Positions 41,771 through 53,096 of a stretch of 64,000 nucleotides of DNA are shown here, in pieces. The position numbers and the translations under genes were made by a program. This stretch comes from Rhodosorus marinus (lineage: Eukaryota; Rhodophyta; Stylonematophyceae; Stylonematales; Stylonemataceae). The stretch is from contig JAMWBK010000003.1 in NCBI GenBank assembly GCA_029953675.1, forward strand, positions 372,001 to 436,000, written 5' to 3'. The notes beneath the pieces were generated by a model. The model was not told the DNA's origin, made no database searches, and was given only the letters and a program-made list of their open reading frames with translations. How positions within the stretch are numbered: position 1 is the stretch's first letter; the number at the start of each line of letters is the position of its first letter.

Positions 41771-44700
41771 TCACAAGCGTACGATCCGATCGAGAATTGA
41801 CTGCGCACACATGATGGCAATCATAAGGAGTGGATCAACGTACTTGGCGGACTCGAGTAGCTTGTCGTAGGAATTGATTTCAGATTCGGTGAGGTTTTTT
41901 CGCGGGTTTATGGCGCGGATCGTTCTTAGGACCTCACTCGCAACGGTTGGTGGAATAGCGGTTTGAGCAGATTCCTCTTGGGATAGCGGTGAGGCTGCCG
42001 ACAGCATCTCCTCGTCATCTGCACCACAAGAGATTAGGTAAGAGCTCGATAGAGCTCTTCAGGGCTTACGTGAACGGTATGCAGTAGGGACTCACCATCA
42101 ATGACGAAAACACCATCTTTGTCCAAGAGTCGGTTCCTAAAACTGCCGCTAGCTCCACCTCCACTGTTGCCAATGATCGCTGAGCGGTTGATGGTTTGCA
42201 GAGGGCCGCTTTTACCCGTCGAAGTCGCGTTCTCTTTCTCAGCGCTATCTTCACCTGTTAAGTCGATTTCTACCGTTGGTCGACGGTCCGGGTTCGCTAG
42301 AGGGCCATCCAGGTCAATTCGCATGGGTGTTGTTGTAGTACCCGCAGACCATCGACGACTGTCTGCCGACGAGAAGGACAACCTGCTTTGCCCTGAAGTA
42401 CCGCCCGTAGGATCTGTAGTTATGAGAAGTGCACGAGACAAGGTGTATCAGTTAGGACGTCAAGATCGAACCAAGAGCGATTCGAGCAATAAACGACAAG
42501 GTGGAGGGTGTCGAATACGCACTTGGGGAAGACCCGCTGCTGGGTGAGGGCCAAACGAATCTCCTCTGCCGCCTAGGTGTTTGCGTAGGTGTTTGCTCGT
42601 CAAGAAGAGAAGGATGCTGCTCCAGGTCGTTTCCTGGCGGCGATGAAGAAAATTCAAATTAGCGCAAAGCTCCAAAAAAAGCCAGGCTCTCGAAACTAAC
42701 GGGCCCAAGGCGGACTCCCTCACCGGACGAAGATCTGAAGGGCCATATCGATGCAGCTTGAAACCATGGATTGATCTGACCAAGCCCAAACGACGACCCA
42801 TCATTACGAGCAGGTCCAAGACTCTGCCGGGCCATCTCCTCCTCTGCCTCTTGAATTGCCAGGGGCGCGACTTGGAATATCAAGTCATTGTGGGTCAGAT
42901 CATCCACCTCGTCCAAGCCCCGTACCCATGAAACGTGTGGCTGGAATGGCTCAAGCTGCTTCGTCACGTTTTCGTTTTCCACGGACGACCTTATAATGTC
43001 CTCGAACATGCACCTGGTTCCGGATTGGTCTGTGTCGTGCAAGGTGAAAACATCACTGAGCTCGGTCTTGGAAAAGAAGCCTCTCGTTCGCTCCTCTTGA
43101 GTGGCGGTCTTCGCCAGTCCCCCTTTGAACACCTGGTAATGGGCAGATGGGAGAGCAACCAACTGTCTTAGCCCTAGACAACTCGGAGTCATAGCCTCTC
43201 ATTCGTCTAAGGATACCTGCTTCTTGTAGATTTTTTCCTCAATCGTCCCGCACGTAATCATTCGATAGACTAGAACATTTCGCGTTTGGCCGATTCTGTA
43301 TGCTCGGTCAACAGCTTGCGCATCAACGAACGGATTCCATGACGGATCTAAAACAAACTTACTTCATCAGCCACGAAGCCGTTTTCCACTAAACGTGTCA
43401 TACGGGTTTGCACGAGGAGAGACGCTTACCATAAATGATAACTCTGTCTGCTCGAGTGACTGTCAAACCAAGGCTTCCCACTCCAGTGGACATCAATAGC
43501 GCAAAAAAGGTACTAGAAGGATCGTTGAACCTGTTCACAATTTCTTGTCGCTCCTGATGAGGAGTGCTGCCGTCCAGCCTGCAGAATCCAGAGACATCAT
43601 AGTTCATCCTCGACATGAGCGCTGCCTCGATGATGTCCAGCATCTTTGTAGATCGCGAGAAAACTAGAGTCTGATGACCCTCTTCCTTATGTGAGACTAG
43701 CAGCTTCATGAGGAGTGACAATTTCGCGCTGTTCTGGAGGGACAGTTCGACATTGGCTGCCGTCCGAAGCGCAGAATTGAAATCGTCCACTACAGCGGCC
43801 CCGCTGAGTTCCTCCTCCTCGAACTGCTGGAGATGCGGAGGTGAGTTCGCCCGTTGAACAGGTCCTGCATTCTCTCCCAGCGAGGCACGGTGTCCCTCAG
43901 AGCCGCACAACCGAAAGGATCGCGTAGTCAAAATCCAAGGGTGATCGCATATCTTCTTTAGCACTGTCAGCGAGGCCAAAGCAGAGCGATCCCTGGCAAG
44001 AACTTCGCTCACTTCCTTACTCCCTAGAAACCCCTTGTAGAGAGTAATCTATGTGCAAAAAATGCCAGAACAAAATGTTGGGTTTGAGGCACGTCATGGC
44101 CAGTAATGATTCCAATGCAAACTCCTACCTGGATCTCCGCAGGTTTTACCCACACCACCAAGTCCTTCTTTTCAGGTAATGAAATGCGGCTGGGCACCTT
44201 TCCAGGGGTTACGATCTCCATGTGCGATTTCTCGCTGGAATGGTCAACACCTTCGTTCTGGGAAAAGTCCAAATCGTCCGTTTTCTCTCGCCGGAGAAAA
44301 TGTGGCTTTATTCGCCTACGTAGTTCTTCTGCCGCTTCAGTACCTTTTCGTCGGTCCCATCCGCTTGCTTCTTTGTCATGGCCTCGGAGGATAGGCTTCT
44401 CAAACGTGTCTATGAAAGTTCTACTGTTGCCGAAGAGCTCCTCATGGGTTGCGAAATCAAACAGTGACCAAAGTTCACGCAGATTATTCTGCAACGGCGT
44501 TCCAGTCAGCAGCAGCCGGTGGGCTGCCGGGATCTGCCGCACAGCCTTTGCAATCTCCGTAGTATGTCCTTTGATGCAATGACCTAGGTAGATGAATCGC
44601 GAGAGGGTCAAATTTCCAGTTCTACTAAAACAATGAGCAGAATGTTCCTACGTGTGAGAGCTTGATAACTTACCCTCATCCAGAATTATATAATCCCACT

Positions 44701-45202
44701 CTCCAACTCCCGCCAGATCTGACCAGGAAGACCTAACTGTCCCATACGTGGACAGCACTATTCCAGGTCTCGATAGCATCTGAAGCTCCCTTACAACCCT
44801 CTGCCGGTCTGATCCATGGAAAACCCTGTGAGGTACATCGCGGCTCCAGTCCAGCAGACTTTTTGACCAGTGCTGAATAACCGACAGAGGCGCAACGATG
44901 AGCACCTTTGAGACCAAGCCCGAGCAGTACAGGCCCTCTAGGAACGACGCTACTTGAATCGTCTTTCCAAGACCCATATCATCCCCAAGAATTCCCCCGC
45001 CCTTCTTTGAACCCATCTCGCCTCTGAGCTGCCATAACCATCCTACCCCATCCCTCTGATAGGCATAAAGCCTATCGAACACTTCTCCTGGTACCTTGAG
45101 CTCACCAAGACAATACTCATCGTCGTCATTTTTAACGAATTCAAACCTCAAATCGTCTCCTTTACTGCCCACGTCCCCGATCTCCAGTTCATCTACTTCC
45201 AT
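41771..45202 (-). CDS. ERCC6L: SNF2-family DNA translocase PICH (ERCC6L) homologue
   Basis: Eight exons on the minus strand: 45202-44674, 44583-44129, 44048-43430, 43347-43217, 43132-42697, 42633-42523, 42413-42096 and 42018-41771, giving about 948 residues. Helicase motif I is GDDMGLGKT; the motif II DEGH is split by the first intron; [11 protein letters not shown], then the second lobe with [24 protein letters not shown] and the motif VI region [17 protein letters not shown]. After the helicase, [20 protein letters not shown] leads into [12 protein letters not shown] and [19 protein letters not shown], which distinguish PICH/ERCC6L from CSB and Rad54. PICH coats ultrafine anaphase bridges and translocates on stretched DNA. 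The C-terminal 200 residues are Ser/Thr-rich and low in similarity, and the exon 5/6 donor (GTTTCG) is weak. The N-terminal TPR of animal PICH is not visible. Confidence 0.88.
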
Positions 45203-47502
45203 TTGCACGAATCTTATGGAACGACACCCCACATTTCACTGAGGCCGCCTCCAGCAACATAAATTTAGCGGTAATCACACAGGTACCATCGTCTTTCTCC
45301 TCAAACCAAAGCAAGATTCTGTCACGACGTCTCAAACGAATTTTTCAATACGCCCCTACTCGGAAACCCCCTCCAAAGACCCGCCCAAAACAACGAAACA
45401 AACAAACACAGAGCTTCAACACACAGCACCCCAACCCCACCCACCCCACCGAGAACAAACAAATGTTTCTTGTAGAGACTAAGAAAATAGATCGCTCACT
45501 GCGTTACCTGGGATTCAACCTTCGTCTCCTTTCCTTATCTATACATGTCTCGACCTTCATCCTCCTCTAGAACAACAAGGCCTCACGTCCAGCATCTCAT
45601 CAAGTACAAAAGCACTTCTCTCATAAAGCGAGGAGTTTTCAAAAAAAAAACAAAAAACGCAAAACAATCACAAATTTCCACCCACGTGACTAGGACAGCT
45701 GTCACCCGCCAAAAGAAGCGCTAGGGATCGAGTAGAATTTTTTCTTCTATATTTCAAGAATAAATCATCATTTAAAAGGTTTCTTGAAAAAAGTCTCTGA
45801 GATATATTTTGAATATAGGTAGTTTTTGACCGATGTTTTGAATATTCTTTCTAATACGATTGGTTGGGTTTTAGGTTGGAAAAAGGTCTAAACAAGAGAG
45901 TAAATTACGCTGATTTAGATTAGTGTGAAATTTATATGGGAAAATGATATTTTGGGAAAATGTACAAGATTCTGGGGTGATGTGGGCTCAGTGGCCAGGG
46001 TTTTTGAGGGTGTGTTCCGTTTAGAAATACTTGACCCTCCGGAGAATCCAAGTGCCGCTCCTGCTTTCGACTAGTGTAGCGCGCAGCCTTTCAGTGACTG
46101 GTTTCACCATCCGCTCCGCCATCCCGCTTCGTAAGGCTCCTCCAACTCTCTTGGTTCTGCAGCCTGCAGATCTTGGCGTGCAGGTCGGCGTTCAGGTACG
46201 CCGACTTGACATCTGCTTGTTCTACCTCGACGTCCTCCCTCGCTGCTGTGGTCAACAGCATTCGGATACTGGAGAAATCGACTGTTGGAGCGAAGACTTC
46301 CTCATAGTCTAGTCCGTGCTTTTGTGCGCGACGAGTCTCGCTTTAAAACGTTGAACTGATCCGGGCGCTGTTCCTCTTAACCTCAGAATCAATCTAGACC
46401 CTAGGAATCTCGCAGACCGGGGTACTCTATCCCTAGGGACCAGTTCCTAGGTCTGGTTCGCCGGCAGGGATCAAATCTCTTCCGCTGCAGCCCGTCTCCA
46501 CGTCCTCGGTGTACCCGCTATCGATCGCCTCGCTCCAGGACTCTTGGAAGTCTTCGTTTTAACAGTCGATTTCTCCAGTGTCCAAATGCTGTTGACCAAG
46601 GCCTTGAAGAGCAGTGCTGTGTGTTTCGAAAGGGACCAGGCACAAAACAACGAGCAACAAGCTGATCAGAAGTGCTCCGTCCGCAAAAACTCACAGAAAA
46701 AGCAGCAAAGCCCAACGGACAATCAACAGCGCAACCGCCCAGAACCGAATCCCACAAGCCAGCTATTTCGATGTGTTCGTGATCCAATTGCGATGTCGAG
46801 CACATAAATTACACAACACGTTGAACCGAGAGCCAGGCCGAGGCCATACTAGTTCGACCTCAATCGGGTCCGGCTCCTGCTAGTCCAATTGTTGCTATTC
46901 CGGCTCCTATGATTTTGGTGCTTTGTTGTGGCATTGGTGCTGCTGGTTGTGTTCAATATCTACGCTCAAGAACCTGGGGCGATGATCGACCAGATCATCT
47001 ATCTCCCACCTAGCTCCTTCTCTTAACCATTATCCCTGACCCAATCCATTTAACTCTGTAAGTATTAAACATACCACACAACAAAAACCAAGTCTACACA
47101 CCATCCCTCCCTCTCCGCACACCCCTAATCGGCCTTCACCCAAGTTGTCCCATGCCACAACATTTCAATCCTGTTCGGAATTTTAGCCATTTTGGTATTG
47201 CCGGAACCTCTGGCCCGATAGATTTTTCCAAAAAAGTATTTTCCTCTAGTATCATCGGCCAATACTTCCGACGGTCGTGGGGACTGATTCTATGTGGCTT
47301 AGCTATGCTTTTCGGGGAAGGTGTGTCTTGTGAGCTTGGAAGTGGGGTTTTGGATTGTACTTATACTGGGCTTTACCTGTTGTATCTTAGAGAGAGAGAG
47401 AGGAGAGAGGAGAGGCAGGAGTATCGTGTGCAGATTCTTGCGTTTTTTTGGGGGGTGGGGTGTGTGTGTGTGTGTGTGGTTTTTGTCTGCATTTTGAGAG
47501 TG
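45203..47502. other. Intergenic between divergent PICH and LysRS, with retroelement debris
   Basis: AT-rich from 45700 to 45960. Contains the copia fragments at 46060-46600. The stretch 47152-47502 is an in-frame upstream extension of LysRS with GA and TG microsatellites (see that entry). Confidence 0.6.
46060..46600 (-). mobile_element. Degenerate Ty1/copia reverse transcriptase fragments
   Basis: On the minus strand, in slightly shifted frames, are GTAPGSVQRFKARLV and then HGLDYEEVFAPTVDFSSIRM, MLLTTAAREDVEVEQADVKS and AYLNADLHAK. This is the usual start of the copia reverse transcriptase, here with a frameshift after the KARLV block and stops upstream. A stretch SWSEAIDSG further upstream on that strand also fits. 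At the high-coordinate end a second copy of the VDFSS region lies in the opposite orientation (46547-46600). No LTR, gag, integrase or RNase H was found. It is non-functional debris. Confidence 0.8.
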
Positions 47503-49284
47503 ATGGCGGAGTCTGAGGTGAAGATGACTCCTGTTGAAGGAGACAAGGAAGGGGCTCCTCAAGGGGAAGAGAAGCTTAGCAAGAATGAACTGAAGAGGCG
47601 TTTGAAGGCTGAGAAGCAGCGAAAGGAGAAGGAGCTAAAGGAGGCGAAGAAACGGGAGGAGGCAGCGTCGAAGAAGGACAGTGGGGCTGGGAAGGCATCT
47701 GCGGAAGCCGCTGAAGAAGATTTGGATCCAACGCAGTATCTGAGCAATCGGATTGCGATGGTGAATGGCCTCAAAGATGCTGGTCAGAATCCATATCCGC
47801 ACAAGTTCAACGTGAGCATGACCATTCCGCAGTTTGTTGACGAATTCGCGGAAAAGTGCGTCCCGGGACAGCACCTGGAAGACATAGAAGTGTCTATCGC
47901 AGGAAGAGTTTTCCTTAAGAGAGCATCAGGGGCAAAATTAATCTTCTACGATTTGAAGTCGGATGGGGTCAAGCTTCAGATTATGGCCGATGCGAGGTAT
48001 GCCGGGAAGGATTTCGCGGAAGTGCACGGACGACTGAGGAGAGGGGATATAGTCGGTGTAAAAGGGTTTCCAGGAAAGTCTCGGAAGGGGGAGCTGAGTA
48101 TATTCCCTCGGGAAACGGTGCTTCTTTCCTCATGCCTGAGAATGCTGCCAAAGCGTGAACTCAAGGATTCTGAAGTCCGCTACAGGCAGCGATACCTCGA
48201 TCTCATGTTGAACGATGAATCGAGGAAAACTTTCATCACGAGAGCGCGGATAGTCCAGTACGTCAGGGATTATTTGAATAGGCGAGGATTCCTCGAGGTA
48301 GAAACCCCGATGATGAACACGATCGCTGGGGGTGCCACTGCTCGACCATTCGTGACACACCACAACGATCTGAATCTGGACATGTACATGCGAGTCGCTC
48401 CAGAGCTTTATCTGAAGGAGCTTGTTGTGGGAGGCTTGAACAGAGTCTACGAGATCGGGCGAAACTTCAGAAACGAAGGCATTGATCTTACCCACAATCC
48501 CGAGTTTACAGCATGCGAATTCTACGCAGCGTACTGGGATTACCACGACCTCATGAAGTTCACCGAGGATCTTGTATCGTCCCTTGTTAAGAGCATTTTC
48601 GGGACTTACAAGATCACTATCCATCCAGAGGGTAAGGATTCTGAAAAGACGGTCGAGATTGATTTCACACCGCCCTTCCGACGCCTTAGCATGGTTCAAG
48701 CACTCGGCCAGAAGCTTGGTGAAGAGATGCCGAAGGACATGAACGCTAAGGAGGCCAACGACGCCTTGGTCAAGCTATGCGAGAAATACAGAGTCGAATG
48801 CGCCGAACCGCGAACAACAGCAAGATTGTTGGACAAGCTAGTTGGCGACTTTCTCGAAGTGGAATGTTTGAATCCAACCTTTATCTGCGATCATCCAGAG
48901 ATAATGTCCCCGCTCGCGAAGTACCATCGGAATCTGCCCGGGATGACCGAGCGTTTCGAACTATTCGTCAACTACAAGGAGATCGTCAATGCATACACGG
49001 AGTTGAATGATCCAATTGTTCAGCGAGAGCGATTCACCGTGTCATCGAAGGATAACGATACAGGAGACGATGAAGCTATGGTGCATGACGAGGACTTCTG
49101 TGTGTCGCTTGAGTATGGACTTCCGCCCACAGCCGGATGGGGGATGGGACTTGACCGAATGACGATGATGTTGACAGACAATATTAGCATCAAGGAGGTT
49201 CTCTTATTCCCCGCAATGAAGCCGCTGGAGCAGAAGGGAGGAGGCGTTGTTGAAAGTGTAACGACTACAACCGAAACCCAATGA
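47503..49284 (+). CDS. KARS1: Lysyl-tRNA synthetase, class II, eukaryotic cytosolic type
   Basis: From ATG at 47503 the intronless frame gives 593 residues (human cytosolic form 597). It begins with a Lys/Glu-rich helix ([20 protein letters not shown]), typical of the eukaryotic tRNA-binding extension, followed by [10 protein letters not shown]. The anticodon-binding OB fold contains [20 protein letters not shown]. Class II motif 1 ends in FLEVETPMM, motif 2 is [18 protein letters not shown], and motif 3 is [15 protein letters not shown]. It charges tRNA-Lys. The same frame stays open for 117 codons upstream to another ATG at 47152. That stretch crosses GA and TG repeats and is more likely 5' untranslated, but an organelle isoform cannot be excluded. 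Confidence 0.97.
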   Translation: MAESEVKMTPVEGDKEGAPQGEEKLSKNELKRRLKAEKQRKEKELKEAKKREEAASKKDSGAGKASAEAAEEDLDPTQYLSNRIAMVNGLKDAGQNPYPHKFNVSMTIPQFVDEFAEKCVPGQHLEDIEVSIAGRVFLKRASGAKLIFYDLKSDGVKLQIMADARYAGKDFAEVHGRLRRGDIVGVKGFPGKSRKGELSIFPRETVLLSSCLRMLPKRELKDSEVRYRQRYLDLMLNDESRKTFITRARIVQYVRDYLNRRGFLEVETPMMNTIAGGATARPFVTHHNDLNLDMYMRVAPELYLKELVVGGLNRVYEIGRNFRNEGIDLTHNPEFTACEFYAAYWDYHDLMKFTEDLVSSLVKSIFGTYKITIHPEGKDSEKTVEIDFTPPFRRLSMVQALGQKLGEEMPKDMNAKEANDALVKLCEKYRVECAEPRTTARLLDKLVGDFLEVECLNPTFICDHPEIMSPLAKYHRNLPGMTERFELFVNYKEIVNAYTELNDPIVQRERFTVSSKDNDTGDDEAMVHDEDFCVSLEYGLPPTAGWGMGLDRMTMMLTDNISIKEVLLFPAMKPLEQKGGGVVESVTTTTETQ

Positions 49285-50163
49285 GTTCGTCCTTCCGATA
49301 CTTCCGGAATTCGGAGCATTGATATTCATGGGCAGATGGAGCGCTTGCGGCTGTGATGCCGCCTCATCCAGAATTTTTGACCTCTACTACTCAGAAAGCG
49401 TTTTGTGCGTGTGTAGCGCAGTTATGACTCGTATGCAAGAGACGAGAGGGCTCCGAAGCCCTTTCTACTGCGCGACCTGGCGAGTAGACTCAAGCAGCCT
49501 TAAGGACTGCGCGAGCTGTTAACCTCGAGTACGGCTGTCACAAGAAAAGGACTTTCTTGCATCGACAACGGTTCCCAGGCGCAAGCATTTTTTGATCTTC
49601 CAGACTGTCTGAGTACGCCATACCAGAGAAGCGCGACCAGAAAAGGACACAGCTAGGGTAGACGAACAATTCGGCCTGGTTGCTATACAGTTTATAGAGT
49701 GAAGCATAGAGGGCAATAAGTTCTCGCTCTCGCCGTGAATAATAATTTCTTCTTCCTCAACGGTTTTCGCCCAGGACGTAATTGCTATCGAGATCTAGCA
49801 AAATAATTAGTTTACATCTGTTCAAGAGGATAACGGCGTCACTTGCTGTGCTTCGTACACTCTCCGATTTGGGGTAGGATTCCTGGCGCTTCTTAACCCG
49901 AGAAATCCAATCTTCGCCGCCGCCCTAGCAAAGCAATGAGAGATGACTCCAAATTAACGATTGGGTTCCAGTCGGAGTAGAAGCAGGGTGGGTTCAAGTC
50001 CTTACCACATGGCTTCACCAGCACTTTCTCGAAGCGCTGGATCCTCTAACACTTTGTTACTTATTTTCACGGCTTCGGATTTCGTCTCACTTTCCGCAAA
50101 AGCTTTCGAAAAACACTCCGACACTAAAACATGGTGTCAAACCGCTATTTAGAATCTTTCCGA
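49285..50163. other. Intergenic between convergent LysRS and an unknown membrane protein
   Basis: No gene recognised. On the minus strand near 49730 a frame reads NYYSRRERELIALYASLYKL, faintly like the start of a Ty3-type RNase H; too short to call. Confidence 0.4.
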
Positions 50164-51047
50164 CTAGAAAAGTATTCCGAGCACTTCCCCCTTACCAAAC
50201 TCATAACCCGCGCCCTTGAACTCATCGCTGTATAGAGCTTTCCGTATTGTTTCCAGTCCCTCGCCCTGAAATTCCGGATTAGACACAACCTCCATACCGG
50301 ACTTTGACGCGGCCTCATAGACTGGATCTGTTCTAAATACATGGTCGAAGAATTTTCTTGATTCTTGGAGAAGCTCGGGGTCTATAAGAAGCGACACCTT
50401 ACTAGATTAGCGCTACTGAAGCCCAAGATACCGTCGTTCGAAGTAACTAGGACTAGCTGCTGTTCCATACCTTGAGAAATTGCCTTTCCTACTTCGAGAG
50501 CGAAAGCCGTCGCCTCATCCTTAACTGCTACTTCGGATATAAATTTTTTTGCTGTTATTGATGTCTCCGCGTCGTCCAATAGAGCATTTGCGACGCTTTT
50601 CGCCATATCCTCTGCTTTCATGATGAGTCGTTCATCCCCCAGAGTTTTGGACGCAACCTCCGCCCCTTCTTGTTGGCTCCAATGCTTTATCCGATTCCAA
50701 TACAAAGCGGGGATTCCAACTAACCCCATCACCAAGAACACGGTCAGCCTAGTGATGGAATACCCTTTCATCTTCAAGGCTTCTTCCAGATCATGATAAG
50801 TTACGAGGATTTGATCTCTGTATCGAGCCGCATGCTCAGCAGGATTCGACACCATTCGGGTGGACGAAGAAAGTCCTCTCAATACATCGATGTCTGCTCG
50901 CCCCGTATCATACACGGCAGCCGAGGCCAAATTTGGCCTCCCTTGGTTCGCATGGAACATAGCCCTCATCGACACCCCAATTTCCTTTCTCACCGCTGGC
51001 CTCGCCAGCTGTAGGAGGGTACTCTTCGCCAAATACGACAGAGACAT
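50164..51047 (-). CDS. Unknown protein with mitochondrial-type presequence and one membrane span
   Basis: Two exons on the minus strand, 51047-50448 and 50397-50164, encode 277 residues; the 50-bp intron (phase 0) has a weak GTTACT donor, but splicing restores EQQLVLVSLLIDPELLQESR. The first 32 residues are basic, hydroxylated and acid-poor (MSLSYLAKSTLLQLARPAVRK), as expected for a mitochondrial presequence. After YRDQILVTYHDLEEALK comes a span, RLTVFLVMGLVGIPALYW. The rest is helical and charged with a long Ala-rich segment, and ends with PELLQESRKFFDHVF. I recognise no family. I infer an inner-membrane protein of unknown role. It could instead be the end of two genes, but the coherent frame argues against that. 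Confidence 0.65.
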
Positions 51048-53096
51048 TGCCCCCGTGCATTCACCTCATCACATCAAGATCCCCAAACAACAACACAAAG
51101 CCAAATGGTCCATGTCCACCCACCTCAGCCACTGTAAAAACCAATACAAAGTACACACACAAACCTTCACAAAATAGAACCCGAGCCGGCTCTCACAATA
51201 TCCAACGTAGGAAACGATATACCAGCCAAACAACTTCGAAGTCCAAACCTACAAACGGTCGCTACCACAGTCACCAACCTACCCACCCTCTCCCCCCCCT
51301 CCCACCCCCCAAAGTCGAAAATAGAAATACTCTTGAAGAAACCTTTTCCTCAACAAGTTTCCAGATAGCGTCACCCATCATCACCATTGATAGAAGACTC
51401 TCCCACCCACTCTTCAGCCTCTCAACCAGAATGCATTCTTTAGACCCCCCCCCTCTTCCCCCTCCTTAAATTTCCAAAATTAAACGATTAAAATACATTT
51501 TTTAAACTTTATTTTGACAATATTCAAAATGTTTGCATACTACATATCCCCTCTCTTCTTTCGAATCCTTCCTAATCATTTCTATTCAATTTGCTCGATG
51601 CCCCTACGAACAAAATGAATAATGAAAACATTTTAGCGTATTGTTGTACCCTCCTGATCGTGAAAAGCGGAAGAAAATAGAGGGACGCTCTCGAACGGTC
51701 GGCGTGGCTGAGTCACGATCTTGAATAAATATACTTTTATGGCAATATTCAGTCAATAATGATTATTCTATGCGATTATTGGTTATCATTGTCATAATGG
51801 ATTGCTTTTCGAATTTTTTAACGAATAGGGGAAGGGCAGGCGCATGCATCCAGTTTTTGGGGACTGCTAGAAACGACGACGTCATTACATACGTAATTAC
51901 TGCATTTAGTAAAAGGCCAAAGATCTTTTATCAAATATTTCAAAAATAAAACCATGCATCTGGCTCTATAGACGGCGTCAATTGCTGTACTGTTGAAAGA
52001 AAAAATATTTTAGGGCGTTCCCGCTCGATACCTTCTCACCCAATCAGAATTCAAACTATGGAAAAACCTCGAGAAAATAAGACAAAATCCGGCAACCGAC
52101 TATTCTAGAATTTCCCGCCAATTTATCGAAGTAAAAACATTAAATTATTAGGGTAGAGGATTGAGGATCTAGTAAACATATAAAGACTGCATATCAATCA
52201 ATATATGCTTTAGGGAGGGGGCGGGGGTTCCTCCGCCTTGAGTGGCTGGAGCTTTGGTTAGTTGAGATCTCGACCTGAAGACGAACGCCTGGTGGTAGAG
52301 GCTGGAATGAGTTTCTAGAGGTCATATTAATGTGTATTCATGAAATCAAAACGTTTTAATTGTCTGACGAATCGTGTCTGACGTGTTGAGGTTCCATCTG
52401 TTTGGTACGCGTTTCCCTAAGAATGAGCGGGGTTTTTGGTGGTTTCTTGCAGCCCATTTGCGAGATCACAGACTACTCGTTATCTGTAGCCGCGACAAGC
52501 TCAGCACTACTCAGGGTGGATGTAACCCGCTGGCTTTCAGATGTAGGGGCCAGGCGGGCCTATATCGCTGTCTCGAAGGTGCAAGCGCGCTTCTAAAGAC
52601 TTGGGGAAATAAACTCCATCCCTGAGCCACTGAATACGACGATCTGAATGGTTCCCAGAGCAGGACAGCTCTAGTCCTCCAGTGGCAACACTGCTTCTTA
52701 AACCTTAGCAATGCAACATCCAAACGTAGAATTCAGCAGGAGGTTCAAGCCCGGTTCAGGGACAACCGGCTGGAGGGTACCCGAGCAGCCACTAAGCGCC
52801 CTTCTGAGCTAGAAGGTTGACGGGTCCGATCTCCTCAAGGCCTGGACCAGAAGTTTTCCACTATGTGATTCTGCTGTCCTAATTTGCATGAGAGATTCTG
52901 ATCAGCCGGAAAAACCCATCCTTTAGAAGGTGCGGCAGCAGCCATCATCTGCTTGCCCAGCGGTTAAGAGGGCTGTCTGGCTTTGCAATGAGGAGAATGC
53001 CACCGAGAGGTTGAGCTGGTGAGGAAGTCGTTGAACTAGTATGAGTCTTTCTTAGACTCGTTGTCTGTGCTGGTTGTGTGCGTTTGATGAGTCATC
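51048..53096. other. Intergenic, C-rich then AT-rich, no gene seen
   Basis: 51240-51470 is C-rich with low-complexity ORFs; 51480-52200 is AT-rich. From 52370 to 53090 a few ORFs of 60-85 codons occur without recognised similarity. Confidence 0.5.

Noticed and set aside
42034-42819. Alternative frames over the PICH C-terminal exons (for example the HLRKHLGG frame)
   Set aside because: Phase-consistent splicing selects the [12 protein letters not shown] frame and keeps the protein open to 41771.
49519-49790. A minus-strand frame faintly like Ty3 RNase H (YSRRERELIA)
   Set aside because: Only about ten residues fit and the frame is broken, so it does not support a mobile-element call.
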